This document shows, in pieces, positions 31,323-39,292 of a stretch of 64,000 bases of DNA (within the stretch, counting starts at the first letter, position 1; each line of letters begins with the position of its first letter). This stretch comes from a virus. A program made the translations under genes and the position numbers. The stretch is from the IMG/VR virus record IMGVR_UViG_3300046782_000291, positions 1-64,000 of that record; one strand, given 5' to 3'. Under the pieces are notes generated by a model. That model worked only from the letters and a program-made list of their open reading frames with translations, was not told the DNA's origin and did not search any database.

Positions 31323-32467
31323 GCCCAGCGACTGAGCCGGTCACTGGGCCTATTCACGTTGACGGCGTTGCGTTCAAGACGGAGACTGGCGAGGGCTGGC
31401 AGTGGCGCGGGTCCACTGATTTCCTCCTCTACTGGCGCTGGCTGACTGGTCAAGACATCGAGCCGGTCTTGCAAGACCGGATCAGCGCTGGTGTCAACCT
31501 CGTGCGTGTCCTGGGCATGGTGGATAGCTTCGAGCACTTCTATCCACAGGAGCATCCCGAGTATTACACTCGGCTCCGCCCCTTCGCAGACATGCTCGCA
31601 TCCCGAGGGTTGCGCATGGAGTTCGTCCCATTTGCGGATGCACTCATCATCATGCCCTCGGAGTCGCAGCGTGAGGAGCACGCGAACCGAGTCATCGAGG
31701 CGTTGGCCCACCATCCCGCCGTCTTCATCGAACCGGCCAACGAACCGGGTCATGGCGACCAGATCAGCGAGGAAGAAGCCCATACCCTCGGACTGCGGAT
31801 GCAAGGGCAAGGCATTCCCATTGCCACGAGCATCTGGGCAGAGTCTATTCCCGAGGGGACAACAGCCGTTCCAACACTGGACTTTGGCACGCACCATCCG
31901 GACCGAGGTGATGAGTGGCCTCGGTTCTGCCGCGCACTCGATGAGGTGTGCAAGGGCTGGGGTTGGCCGGATGGAACCTCGTTTGCCGGTTTGCACGTGC
32001 CGATGGTGGGCGACGAACCGATGGGTGCGGCGGAGACGGATCAACCTGGTCGGCGTTCGAATGTACCCAGTGACTTCCGGGAGTATGCGAACGGGTGCGC
32101 ACTGATGGGTGCCGGCGCGACGTTCCATTCAGACGACGGCATTGACTCCGTGGTCTGGGGTCCGAAGCAGCGGGAGTGCGCACTGGCCTTCTTCGCGGGG
32201 CTCAGCTACGTTCCCGTCGAATGCCAGTTGGCTCCGTATCAGCGTGGCGGAGCGGGTGGCGGGTCAGGCGTGGGCAACATGCCCATCGTCCACTACGATC
32301 TGAACGAGAACACCGACCCAGGCGCGTTGCGCAGCTACGCGAAATTGGACAAGGACGGGAACGAATACGCACTGGCCATCCGCGCCACGGTTCCCGATCT
32401 GGTGCCACGCGACGGCTGGCGGTTGGTTGAGCAGCCGTTCCGAGGGATTGGCAAACTGACGCGGTAG
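31304..32467 (+). CDS. Glycoside hydrolase-like protein, downstream part of frameshifted pair
   Basis: The -1 frame is open from 31241 to 32467 with no ATG or GTG near its beginning; the first possible start is TTG 31469. Protein-like text nevertheless begins right after the A6 run: GPIHVDGVAFKTETGEGWQWRG, the usual opening of a clan GH-A domain, followed by ISAGVNLVRVLGMV and FIEPANEPGHGDQ, in which NEP is the canonical acid/base motif of GH5-type enzymes. The domain thus appears complete only if joined to the preceding frame by a -1 shift (programmed, or caused by an indel). Likely role: degrading a host surface polysaccharide. Confidence 0.7.
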   Translation, partial: KTAFQLGPATEPVTGPIHVDGVAFKTETGEGWQWRGSTDFLLYWRWLTGQDIEPVLQDRISAGVNLVRVLGMVDSFEHFYPQEHPEYYTRLRPFADMLASRGLRMEFVPFADALIIMPSESQREEHANRVIEALAHHPAVFIEPANEPGHGDQISEEEAHTLGLRMQGQGIPIATSIWAESIPEGTTAVPTLDFGTHHPDRGDEWPRFCRALDEVCKGWGWPDGTSFAGLHVPMVGDEPMGAAETDQPGRRSNVPSDFREYANGCALMGAGATFHSDDGIDSVVWGPKQRECALAFFAGLSYVPVECQLAPYQRGGAGGGSGVGNMPIVHYDLNENTDPGALRSYAKLDKDGNEYALAIRATVPDLVPRDGWRLVEQPFRGIGKLTR

Positions 32468-32470
32468 GAC

Positions 32471-32575
32471 GTGGACGAACCTGATCCGTATCTGTGGGTT
32501 CTGAAGCTCTTGCCCGCGTTCCTTGTCGTTGTAGGAGTCTTGGTATTCCTGCTGACTAGTAGACGAAGGAAGTAG
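32471..32575 (+). CDS. 34-residue membrane protein
   Basis: GTG 32471 to TAG 32575. Acidic start MDEPDPYLW, one hydrophobic helix (VLKLLPAFLVVVGVLVFLL), then a basic end TSRRRK, which gives an inside-positive topology for the C-terminus. No strong Shine-Dalgarno (TAGGAC). Very small; reality supported by the tight packing (three bases after one stop, eight before the next start) and clear membrane-helix design. Confidence 0.5.
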   Translation: MDEPDPYLWVLKLLPAFLVVVGVLVFLLTSRRRK

Positions 32576-32582
32576 AGGTCAT

Positions 32583-32723
32583 ATGAGATTGGTCTTGCTT
32601 GTGTTCGCGTTGGTGTGTTTTGTCCTCGCCACGTTGACGATGACGCAGCCCTACCATCCCCGTCTACTTGCGGCTGGGCTGGCATTCCTCACCGCGTCGA
32701 TGATTCCCTGGCCGGTGCTCTGA
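32583..32723 (+). CDS. 46-residue two-helix membrane protein
   Basis: ATG 32583 with AGAGGT nearby; ends at TGA 32723. Two hydrophobic stretches (VLLVFALVCFVLATLTM and LLAAGLAFLTASMIPW) separated by TQPYHPR make a hairpin in the membrane. Its size and topology would suit a small holin. It follows the 34-residue membrane gene by seven bases. Confidence 0.55.
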   Translation: MRLVLLVFALVCFVLATLTMTQPYHPRLLAAGLAFLTASMIPWPVL

Positions 32724-32877
32724 CGTGGCTGGAAGAAGGGCACGAAGTTCTCCGCCGACTCGGGGCGGAGTCGGGTAAACTCGGGAGGACCTCCGAGGGC
32801 TGGTCTTCGGGAGGAACCACTGGGCGTAGCTATCCTAGTGGAGTTGGTTGAATGCGCGTTCAAGAGAGTAGGTCCGA

Positions 32878-33549
32878 ATGAAGAAGACGTTGATGTTCCT
32901 CGCGTGTCTCGCTGTCGCTGGTGTGGCGTCAGCAAGCACCATCTTGCAATTCACCCAGGTCGGATTCAACACACCGTTCGTGTTCTCCGGCAATGGGACG
33001 ACGACCACGTTGGCGGCGACGAATGTGCCTATCGTGGTGGTGTTCGATCCGAACTTCTGCCTGGTGGTCGGCTGCGGCGGAGTGACGCCGGGGTTGTTCT
33101 CGTTGAACGTGTCCGCGACCAGTACGGGTCCGGACACGGTCGTGGGCACGGCGTTGACGCAGCAGTTCAGCGGGAGTCTGTCGATCACGCAGGGCGCGAC
33201 GAACTTGCTGAGCGTGCTGTTCTCGGATCTGACGAGTGGGAGCGTTGGTGGGTCGAATCCAACGATGCAGGCGAGTCAGCCGCCCAATACGTTCACGGGG
33301 TCGAGCAACGTGCTGGACCCGGCCAAACTCGGGTTGCCCAGGGGCTTCGCGTTCAGCTTCAGCAATATGAGTCCTGGCTTAGCCTCGTTCGGCACGTCCA
33401 TTCGTAGCGGACGGGCGGATGCGACGGGCACGTTCAACGCCACACCGGTTCCTCCGGTGCCGGAGCCGGCAACGATTGCGTTGTTCGGCACTGGGTTGAT
33501 CGGGATGGCGGCACTGGTGCGACGGAAGCGCCAGCAGCCGAGAGTGTAA
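32878..33549 (+). CDS. PEP-CTERM sorting-signal protein
   Basis: A 223-residue secreted protein. Residues 1-20 are a signal peptide (MKKTLMFLACLAVAGVASAS). The middle is a Ser/Thr/Asn/Gly-rich beta-type domain with two close cysteines (FCLVVGC). The C-terminus is a textbook PEP-CTERM signal: VPEPATIALFGTGLIGMAAL followed by RRKRQQ, that is, the PEP motif, a membrane helix and an arginine-rich tail. Such proteins are processed by exosortase (EpsH/XrtA) in Gram-negative, exopolysaccharide-making bacteria. It is in the same direction and spacing as the late phage genes and ends the operon, so it looks like phage cargo acquired from the host. A role in surface alteration or superinfection exclusion is speculation. 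Confidence 0.85.
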   Translation: MKKTLMFLACLAVAGVASASTILQFTQVGFNTPFVFSGNGTTTTLAATNVPIVVVFDPNFCLVVGCGGVTPGLFSLNVSATSTGPDTVVGTALTQQFSGSLSITQGATNLLSVLFSDLTSGSVGGSNPTMQASQPPNTFTGSSNVLDPAKLGLPRGFAFSFSNMSPGLASFGTSIRSGRADATGTFNATPVPPVPEPATIALFGTGLIGMAALVRRKRQQPRV

Positions 33550-33577
33550 GCCCTCGGGATTGGGCCCCGTGGGCTTT
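33548..33577 (+). terminator. Hairpin after the PEP-CTERM gene
   Basis: AAGCCC (33548-33553) pairs with GGGCTT (33571-33576), extended inwards past a T-T mismatch by CGGG/CCCG. It overlaps the stop codon of the last rightward gene and is followed by a few pyrimidines (TTTC-like). Probable terminator of the late operon. Confidence 0.5.
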
Positions 33578-33578
33578 C

Positions 33579-33609
33579 ACATGAACGCCGATGGACATGA
33601 ACGCCGATG
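33579..33609. repeat. Tandem repeat, two copies of a 16-bp unit
   Basis: ACATGAACGCCGATG occurs at 33579-33593 and again at 33595-33609, separated by a single G. It lies in the convergent gap after the late operon. Confidence 0.85.
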
Positions 33610-33787
33610 TCAACAAGGCGTGACTTCGCTGGGTGGAGAGAACCCAGCACTTTGAAGTCGCTGCTCAACACCACCACTGCTTGAACTCCAGTGGCCTCAA
33701 TCCGTAGTGATGTCTCTCCCTTATGGATTTGGTTTGAGCAGCGACTTGAAGGTGGTTGATGACGGCGGGAGGGCGGGAACGGTCCGA

Positions 33788-33802
33788 GGGCGGGAGGGCG
33801 GG
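33788..33802 (+). other. G-quadruplex motif with single-base loops
   Basis: GGG C GGG A GGG C GGG: four G-triplets with loops of one base, the pattern expected to form a very stable parallel quadruplex in the RNA of the rightward operon (and in single-stranded DNA). A mirrored motif is on the other strand at 39293-39307, also downstream of an operon. Confidence 0.7.
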
Positions 33803-33814
33803 AAGGATTGAGGA

Positions 33815-33908
33815 CGGCTCCGGGCCACCGTAGGGCTGGCGCGGACGGAACGCCTGGAGGGTACCCCAGCCCTCCAGGCGTTCGTCGTTTCTACGTGGCC
33901 CCGAGCCG
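33815..33908. terminator. Large two-level dyad, probable bidirectional terminator
   Basis: Inner stem: 14 perfect base pairs, GAACGCCTGGAGGG (33848-33861) with CCCTCCAGGCGTTC (33870-33883), 8-nt loop. Outer stem: 33815-33833 with 33891-33908 (about 17 bp, one mismatch and one bulge). Lies between convergent operons. Parts of its sequence (GGCTCCGGGCCAC, GTAGG, and CCTGGAGGG with CCCCAGCCCTCC) recur in the other large dyad region at 39270-39425. Confidence 0.65.
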
Positions 33909-33940
33909 AAATCCGGACGGCTCCGGGGCGGGTCCGAGGG

Positions 33941-34297
33941 TCACGCGTCCTCCTTCTTCGGCTCCGGGGTGATATCGGCCTTGTACTTGGCGTGGCGGAG
34001 TGCCTGCTGGATGACTCCTGCCACATTCTCCCTCGGGAGTCCAGCCGCCCGAGCCGCATGGACGGCTCTGGTGATGGCCCCACTGAGTTCGATCATGGCG
34101 GAGGTTTCAGCGGTCTTGCCTGAATGGACGGGTTTCATCGCTCTGATCTCCTGGTAGCAGTTGTCACAGACGATCTCCATTGGACCGCTGTCGTAGTCCA
34201 CGCCGAAGTTCCGCTTGAGTTCCTCGGCAGCATCCGCGTGCGAGGTGACCGTTTCAAACGACCGGCCACATGCCGCGCAGGTGAACATGACCGTCAT
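33941..34297 (-). CDS. Zinc-ribbon protein, unknown function
   Basis: A 118-residue protein with two CxxC knuckles (FTCAACGRSF near residue 6 and IVCDNCYQEI near 44), spaced as in zinc ribbons, followed by a helical C-terminal half (AARAAGLPRENVAGVIQQALRHAKY). Last gene of a leftward operon. Starts at ATG 34297, overlapping the TGA of the 28-residue membrane gene before it. Confidence 0.75.
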   Translation of the reverse strand: MTVMFTCAACGRSFETVTSHADAAEELKRNFGVDYDSGPMEIVCDNCYQEIRAMKPVHSGKTAETSAMIELSGAITRAVHAARAAGLPRENVAGVIQQALRHAKYKADITPEPKKEDA

Positions 34298-34380
34298 TGT
34301 TGGTTCTTCTTTTGTCCAAGGTTGTACCCGAGGATGAAGATGCCGACGAAGATGATGAGTTGGACCAAGTCATGCATCAT
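34294..34380 (-). CDS. 28-residue membrane protein
   Basis: ATG 34380 overlaps the stop of the upstream gene (ATGA) and its own stop overlaps the next ATG in the same way. It encodes MMHDLVQLIIFVGIFILGYNLGQKK plus three more residues: one membrane helix with a basic tail. The double 4-base overlap strongly suggests a real, translationally coupled gene despite its size. Confidence 0.6.
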   Translation of the reverse strand: MMHDLVQLIIFVGIFILGYNLGQKKNQQ

Positions 34381-35084
34381 TCACCCAATGCCTTTCTGAG
34401 CGCCTCAAGCTTGGCTCTCAATTCCGCGTTCTCATTCGTGGTTGCGATGAGATACTCGCGCATGTCCTGGAGACTCTTGATCATCGTGTCGAGAATCTCC
34501 ACCGACACGTCCACCATCTGCGCCGATGACCGGAGGATGGACTTTGGGACGCCGGTGCGGTGTTGCTTCTTGCGAAGGTTGCTCACCATCTGAGCGAGGG
34601 ACATCTCAGTGGTGACAATCTCCATCTCCTGCGCCTTGATGAGAAGGGCACGGGCATTCTCGATGTTCGTCTTGCTGAAGTCAACGAACGGATGGAGGGC
34701 TTTCAATCGGCCTTGCTTCGGTTCGGTCTCGTCACGGGTTTTCTTCTTCACGTCGTCCTCGCTGGTCTGGGTGGGTCGATGAAGGGCCAGGAGTTCTCGC
34801 ACCTGGCGTGCGATGACTCCGGTTCCCTCGGGGTTGAAGATGGTGATCTGTTTCTTCCGGGCTTCAGCGACGATCTTGCCGAAGGCGGCATGGCTGATGA
34901 ATCGCGTCATGAAGATGGCGCGTGTGTTCGAGGGAAGGTCCTTGTCGGTCCAGTGCTGATTCTGGCTTTCCCACATGACCACCCTCGGGTTCTCCTTGAT
35001 GTCATCATCAAAGTTGCTCGCCTTCGTGCCCACGAGCAAGACGACTCCGCTGTCTAGTGGCTGGAGGGGTTTGTCGGTGTTCAT
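34377..35084 (-). CDS. DUF2325-like N-terminal domain with helical C-terminus
   Basis: A 235-residue protein. Residues 10-100 have an alternating strand/helix plan, VVLLVGTKASNFDDDIKENPRVVMWES, TRAIFMTRFISHAAFGKIVAEARKKQITIF, reminiscent of the DUF2325 Rossmann-like domain in which strand 1 ends in a VGG-type loop and a SHA motif follows a strand. The C-terminal half is helical with a coiled coil (MIKSLQDMREYLIATTNENAELRAKLEALRK). Function unknown; possibly a regulator. Overlaps both neighbours by 4 nt. Confidence 0.6.
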   Translation of the reverse strand: MNTDKPLQPLDSGVVLLVGTKASNFDDDIKENPRVVMWESQNQHWTDKDLPSNTRAIFMTRFISHAAFGKIVAEARKKQITIFNPEGTGVIARQVRELLALHRPTQTSEDDVKKKTRDETEPKQGRLKALHPFVDFSKTNIENARALLIKAQEMEIVTTEMSLAQMVSNLRKKQHRTGVPKSILRSSAQMVDVSVEILDTMIKSLQDMREYLIATTNENAELRAKLEALRKALGE

Positions 35085-35482
35085 GGTTCAATTCTCCCAT
35101 CTGGGTGGATCACGTAGATGGTCCTCGATTGTTTCCGGGCGTAGCGCACCGTGGACCACGTGCCCGAGCGGAGGGTCTCCGAGGTTCGAGGCGCAGCGAT
35201 GAGCACGTGTGACGCGTCAACGATGTGCTTGTTCCTCTGGAGATACTTGAAACGCTCCGCCACGTGACCGCCTTGACAGAAGGCACGCTTGATGGACTCT
35301 ATCGGCGGATGGACCACGATCCGGATCTTGAGACTCCTCGCGAGATTGTGCGCCTGTGCGTCTGCGCCGATACAATCGCCATGATGGAGTTCGGTGGCTC
35401 CGAGTTGACCGAGGAGGTCCACCACGGTGGTGGATTGCTCCTCGGTCATCCCGTGTGAGGTGCCGGTGAAGCCGATAATCAT
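35081..35482 (-). CDS. SLOG-family Rossmann protein
   Basis: A 133-residue protein of the SLOG/DprA-LOG type: IIGFTGTSHGMTEEQ, LHHGDCIGADAQAHNLA, IRIVVHPP, RNKHIVDASHVLIAAP, and SGTWSTVRYARKQ, the last being the nucleotide-binding GGTxxxxxxA-like loop. ATG 35482 has GGAGGGCG directly upstream and overlaps the ligase stop. SLOG proteins bind nucleotides or nucleotide-derived ligands; a role in sensing or hydrolysing modified nucleotides is possible. Confidence 0.75.
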   Translation of the reverse strand: MIIGFTGTSHGMTEEQSTTVVDLLGQLGATELHHGDCIGADAQAHNLARSLKIRIVVHPPIESIKRAFCQGGHVAERFKYLQRNKHIVDASHVLIAAPRTSETLRSGTWSTVRYARKQSRTIYVIHPDGRIEP

Positions 35483-36348
35483 TCGCCCTCCTCCGCCCAG
35501 CGGTCCCACCGAGGGTGCCGATAGTTCGCGCCGATTTTCTCCTGGTATTCAATACGCAGGCGACGACCAATCGCGGGATGTCCATCCATCCAATCCACCG
35601 GGGCTTCTGCCTCGAACGCACGGCACTGCGCATCGTCGATGGTCTTGACTTGCGTCTCCACGCCGTCGTCATCCCTCAGCACCGTCACCGCGTAAGGTCC
35701 ACGATTCATGATGGTGCCTTTGGACGCCTGGAAGCCGATGACCGTGAGCACCGCCGTCTTCAGCCCCTTGAGCTTGATCCAGTCCTCCTTCGGACGTTTC
35801 CCTGGGCTGTAGCGAGCCGCAATGCGCTTGACGATGAGCCCTTCCTTGCCCATCGCGAACATGTCGGCCAGGAGTTGGTTCACATCCGGGAAGGAGTTCA
35901 CCTTGACCACCAGCGAGAGGCGGAGGTGGCGCGACTGGATGTGTGGTCGTTTGAATATCTCCTCCAGATACGCACGCCGTTCGGTCCACGGCTGCATGAT
36001 GGTATTGGTTCGGAGGAGTTCTAGCACGTCGAAGATGACGTACACCAGGCTGGACGCCTGGGTGAGTTCCGTCACATTGTGAGACTTACCCTCGGGTGCG
36101 ATGAGTTCGCCATCGTAGATGCCGTTGGGTAGCTTGACGAGGGCGGTGACGAGGTGGAAGGGCAACAACCGGACCTTCCCGTCACGACTCCACGCGGTGA
36201 TGACCGCCGTTCCGTTGAGCGGCACTTCGCTCCGTTCCACGATGAGCCGGTGCCCATCATATTTTTGTTCCGCTACGTATTTGCCTGGAGTAATCACCAG
36301 TGGCGTCTTGGGCATCGCTGCTGCTAGCATGGGTTCTATGAAGCTCAT
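35479..36348 (-). CDS. ATP-dependent DNA ligase
   Basis: A 289-residue minimal ligase. Motif I EQKYDGHRL (about 28-36; K30 is the AMP acceptor), motif III YVIFDVLEL (about 103-111), motif IV KEGLIVKR (about 169-176), motif V DWIKLKG (about 190-196), then an OB-fold C-terminal domain (TVIGFQASKGTI...RLRIEYQEK). It seals nicks in replication and repair and lacks the large N-terminal domain of cellular enzymes. It lies in the operon with an SLOG protein and an HNH nuclease. Confidence 0.92.
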   Translation of the reverse strand: MSFIEPMLAAAMPKTPLVITPGKYVAEQKYDGHRLIVERSEVPLNGTAVITAWSRDGKVRLLPFHLVTALVKLPNGIYDGELIAPEGKSHNVTELTQASSLVYVIFDVLELLRTNTIMQPWTERRAYLEEIFKRPHIQSRHLRLSLVVKVNSFPDVNQLLADMFAMGKEGLIVKRIAARYSPGKRPKEDWIKLKGLKTAVLTVIGFQASKGTIMNRGPYAVTVLRDDDGVETQVKTIDDAQCRAFEAEAPVDWMDGHPAIGRRLRIEYQEKIGANYRHPRWDRWAEEGE

Positions 36349-36689
36349 TTGAAACGTCCTTTGGTATCACGTGATTGGTTACTATGAGAACCTTCGAACA
36401 CTCCAGTCATCGCTCCTTCTCTGGCGTGGTCGGCTTGGTGTTGCTTCGCGTTGATAGCTTCTAGGTTGTCTGGGCTATCATCTGAGCGGTCGCCGTTGAT
36501 GTGGTGAGCTACTTCCTCCTGGACCAAGAGTCTGCCTAGCTTCTCCTCCAACACAAGGTCCGCACGCTTGGCGTAGTTCCTAGATGCCCGGTGGTATCCT
36601 GGTTTCCAGATGTAACAGTAGTCCTCCGTCCATTTGACTCCGCCCTTCCAATTCCAGTGGAGTGGGCCAGACTGGTCTTTCAAGCTCAT
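36345..36689 (-). CDS. HNH endonuclease
   Basis: A 114-residue protein with an HNH_3-type core: VAHHINGDRSDDSPDNLEAI (about 60-79) and a third element KQHQADHAR. A start-proximal WNWKGGVKW motif and C-terminal basic DTKGRFK fit free-standing homing endonucleases common in phages. It overlaps the ligase gene (ATGA) and the DUF3846-like gene, so it is either an operonic nuclease or a well-integrated homing gene. Confidence 0.85.
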   Translation of the reverse strand: MSLKDQSGPLHWNWKGGVKWTEDYCYIWKPGYHRASRNYAKRADLVLEEKLGRLLVQEEVAHHINGDRSDDSPDNLEAINAKQHQADHAREGAMTGVFEGSHSNQSRDTKGRFK

Positions 36690-36931
36690 TGTTTGTCTCC
36701 TGTCTCCAGAACCACGACGTTGCCGACGAGTGCCATGCCGAAGAGGTGCGAGGCTATCGCGTTGAAGGGCAGGCCGGTGAGCATTCCCTCCTCATTGCAG
36801 TAGGCACGGGCGTTGGTTCCCGGCACCGCCTCGATGTAGCCACCCACCGCCTGCTGGAGTTGCTCCAGAGTCACCTTGCGACCCTGGAGATCCACCTGTT
36901 CCATCGTCCCATCCGCCTTGTAGATTTTCAT
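36686..36931 (-). CDS. DUF3846-like small protein
   Basis: An 81-residue protein matching the DUF3846 plan: LEQLQQAVGGYIEAVPG, ...AYCNEEGMLTGLPFNAIAS and ALVGNVVVLE. This family is frequent in phage and plasmid early regions; its function is unknown. Overlaps neighbours by 4 nt. Confidence 0.8.
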   Translation of the reverse strand: MKIYKADGTMEQVDLQGRKVTLEQLQQAVGGYIEAVPGTNARAYCNEEGMLTGLPFNAIASHLFGMALVGNVVVLETGDKQ

Positions 36932-37257
36932 GAGTTCACCTCGTGTTCGAGGTCGTTGAGCGCCTCTGCGGTGCCCGGGTCCTCGATGGTGAGGTCATCG
37001 TGGTCCTGGACGAACGACTCGAACGTCGTGATGAACTCATCCACGGCTTCGCCGCGTTCACCCTCTTGCCACGCCTCTGACTTGTCGTCGAAGTCTCCAC
37101 GCATTGACGAGGCCAGGTCTTCCACGAACCCTTTGGCGAGGTTCAACTGGACGTTGTACGCGGTGACCGCTGCCTCCACCTCCGCGAACGCGGTGTTGAG
37201 GTTGTCGCGGTGCTTCATGAGTCGTTCGGTGTCGGTCTTCTTGAGTTTGAATGACAT
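36928..37257 (-). CDS. Helical protein, unknown
   Basis: A 109-residue protein that is almost all helix, starting basic (MSFKLKKTDTERLMKHRDNL) and becoming strongly acidic (FVQDHDDLTIEDPGTAEALNDLEHE). Shine-Dalgarno AGGAGAG in front of ATG 37257. No family recognised. Confidence 0.72.
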   Translation of the reverse strand: MSFKLKKTDTERLMKHRDNLNTAFAEVEAAVTAYNVQLNLAKGFVEDLASSMRGDFDDKSEAWQEGERGEAVDEFITTFESFVQDHDDLTIEDPGTAEALNDLEHEVNS

Positions 37258-37292
37258 GGTTCTCTCCTTGTTGGTTGACGTGAACTCGGGAT

Positions 37293-37529
37293 CTAGTAGC
37301 CTTCTCCGCTGCCGGAGGTTCCGCTGTGCCGCCCCCGGCCACCGGAGGGCTTCCCCGGCTGGCCGGACAACGCGGCGGTCAGGTAGTGCGTCGCGCCTCT
37401 GAGAAGGACCTCAGCCAGCGCCTCGATGTGCTGGTCTGCGGTCTTCGCATCGGTGTTTAGGTCGCTGTCCTCGATGACTACGGTGGCGAATCGTCTGGCC
37501 ATACGAGCAATGAATGCCGGGTCGCTCAT
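37293..37529 (-). CDS. Small protein with helical core and Gly/Ser tail
   Basis: A 78-residue protein. Helical MSDPAFIARMARRFATVVIEDSD...QHIEALAEVLLRGATHYLTAAL is followed by a disordered PGKPSGGRGRHSGTSGSGEGY tail. Starts four bases inside the end of the helicase gene. Unknown. Confidence 0.68.
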   Translation of the reverse strand: MSDPAFIARMARRFATVVIEDSDLNTDAKTADQHIEALAEVLLRGATHYLTAALSGQPGKPSGGRGRHSGTSGSGEGY

Positions 37530-39058
37530 CGGGTCTCCTTCCGGTCGTCAACGACGTAGACCAACTCATGCTTGGCCCGAGTGATGGCGACGTATTGAAT
37601 GTTGAGTTCCTCCTGGTTGTGGTGTTTCATCGTGTCCTGGAGCACGAACACGCGGTCTGCTTCCAGCCCCTTCGCCTTGTGGACCGAGGAGCACGTCACC
37701 ATGCCCGCGATGCCCATCCCATCGTCCTTGAAGAGTGCATCAATGCGATCCTCAACGTGGTTGACGGAGTCTGCCCCGTCTGCGAGGCTGATGAGCATCG
37801 AGGCTTGGTCACGAATCGCCTCAATCTTGCTCTCCACGGTCCGCTGGCGCTGGTCTGTCGAGCCGACCAACAGCATCTCCAGCCGGGCCACCTCGCGGGC
37901 TTCCCACAGGCCGATCTTGTTGAGTAGGTCCTCGACCGAGGCACCCTTCATCCGTCGCACGAGGCTGGTGAGCCCCATGCCGATGTCCCGTCCTGCAACG
38001 CGGGCACGCTTCCCCGCGCGGAGGAGCCGCATGGCGATGGAGACCAGCGGAGCGTTGACCCGGCTGAGTACGAAGTCACCTGGACCGGCTGCGCCCGGTA
38101 GTGCGGTCAACCCGAGGTGGCTCACAAGACCCTCGGGATTGTTGGGCCCAGCCTCAAAGTCTGGCACGAACATCCGTGCCTCCTCGACAATCGCGCGGCC
38201 GCAGCGGTAGGTGGTCTTGAGGCCCAGTTCGTCCGCGCTCAGTTCCTCCTTCAGCCGGTCCAGCGACTCGCTGTCGGCTCCTCGGAAAGCGTACACCGCC
38301 TGGCAGTCATCGCCCACAATGCACATCTTCCCACCGTCTCGGAGGATGCCGAGGGTGATCTCCAGCTGGGTGGTCGTCAGGTCCTGCGCTTCATCGACGA
38401 TGACGCGGTCATATTGCTTGACCAACCACCCATTCCGGACGGGCAGAAAGATCATGTCGCTGAAATCGATCAGTTCACCCGACTTGACCTGGGACGCCAG
38501 TTCCATCGCGTCCAGTGCCTTCTGCTCGACATATGCGGCCCCAAAGCCCATCCGTGTCCAACGCTCCTCGGGTTCGCATTCGAACTGGATCTGGAGGCTG
38601 GTGAGATCACCGAGGGTGGTGGCATGGGGCGCCATCTCCCGCCCCTTGGTCATGAGCTTGGAGACCAGCCGCTTGATGGTGTCTGGAACCTCCTTGCCGC
38701 AGACACCGTTCACGAGTCTATCAGCGCGCAGGCCGCGTTCCTCTTTGCTCTCTGGATGGAGTCGTTCCCGGAACATCAGCGAGCACGCGAAGCTGATGGA
38801 GTGGATCGTCTTGGAGATGGCCCTGGTGCCCTTCAATCGAGCGTTCAGAACTATCTCGATGGGCTTGTTGAACGCGCACACCATCACATCCTCGTGACTC
38901 GGGATGCGCCGCACGCCTTCGACGATGGTCGTGGTTTTGCCCGTGCCGGCACGAGCACGAACGACGAGGTGGTGGATGATCTCTTGTGGACTTGCGAACC
39001 AGTTGAAGATTGCCGTCTGCTGGCTTGACCAGACCACGGCGGTTGTCGTGCTACTCAT
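37526..39058 (-). CDS. UvrD-like superfamily 1 DNA helicase
   Basis: A 510-residue helicase starting at ATG 39058 (MSSTTTAVVWSSQQ). Motif Ia/Q region WSSQQTAIFNWF, Walker A ARAGTGKTTT (about 33-42), Walker B VIVDEAQDLT (about 218-227), motif III IVGDDCQAVYAFRGAD (about 250-265), motif IV TYRCGRAI, and C-terminal motifs VHKAKGLEADRVFVL and YVAITRAKHELVYV. It unwinds DNA in replication or repair. It is the first gene of the leftward operon that ends at 33941, and a long structured gap lies upstream of it. Confidence 0.9.
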   Translation of the reverse strand: MSSTTTAVVWSSQQTAIFNWFASPQEIIHHLVVRARAGTGKTTTIVEGVRRIPSHEDVMVCAFNKPIEIVLNARLKGTRAISKTIHSISFACSLMFRERLHPESKEERGLRADRLVNGVCGKEVPDTIKRLVSKLMTKGREMAPHATTLGDLTSLQIQFECEPEERWTRMGFGAAYVEQKALDAMELASQVKSGELIDFSDMIFLPVRNGWLVKQYDRVIVDEAQDLTTTQLEITLGILRDGGKMCIVGDDCQAVYAFRGADSESLDRLKEELSADELGLKTTYRCGRAIVEEARMFVPDFEAGPNNPEGLVSHLGLTALPGAAGPGDFVLSRVNAPLVSIAMRLLRAGKRARVAGRDIGMGLTSLVRRMKGASVEDLLNKIGLWEAREVARLEMLLVGSTDQRQRTVESKIEAIRDQASMLISLADGADSVNHVEDRIDALFKDDGMGIAGMVTCSSVHKAKGLEADRVFVLQDTMKHHNQEELNIQYVAITRAKHELVYVVDDRKETR

Positions 39059-39292
39059 TGCGTTCTGCCCTTCTTTGAATGCTGCCCAGCAAATGCCGAA
39101 GCAACCGGTTGCTCTACTTCCCCGACTGAAACTGACCCTCGATTCTACGTCCGGACGCCACCCGAGCGGGAGAACTAAATTGCGCCCGTTCCCGGAGCCG
39201 TCCGGAGCCGTCCGGGAGGACCAGCCGCCTGCCGCCCTCCCGCCCTCGGAGCCGTCCGGGAGACCCGCCCTGGAGGGTTCCCCAGCCCTCCG

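Larger units (their letters stand above)
33550..33940. other. Convergent intergenic region
   Basis: A 391-base gap between the rightward late operon and the leftward operon. No credible gene. It contains the tandem repeat, a 14-bp inverted repeat with arms at 33655-33668 and 33734-33747 (AAGTCGCTGCTCAA / TTGAGCAGCGACTT), a G-quadruplex motif and a large dyad, each listed separately or described here. The expected function is two-way transcription termination. Confidence 0.7.
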
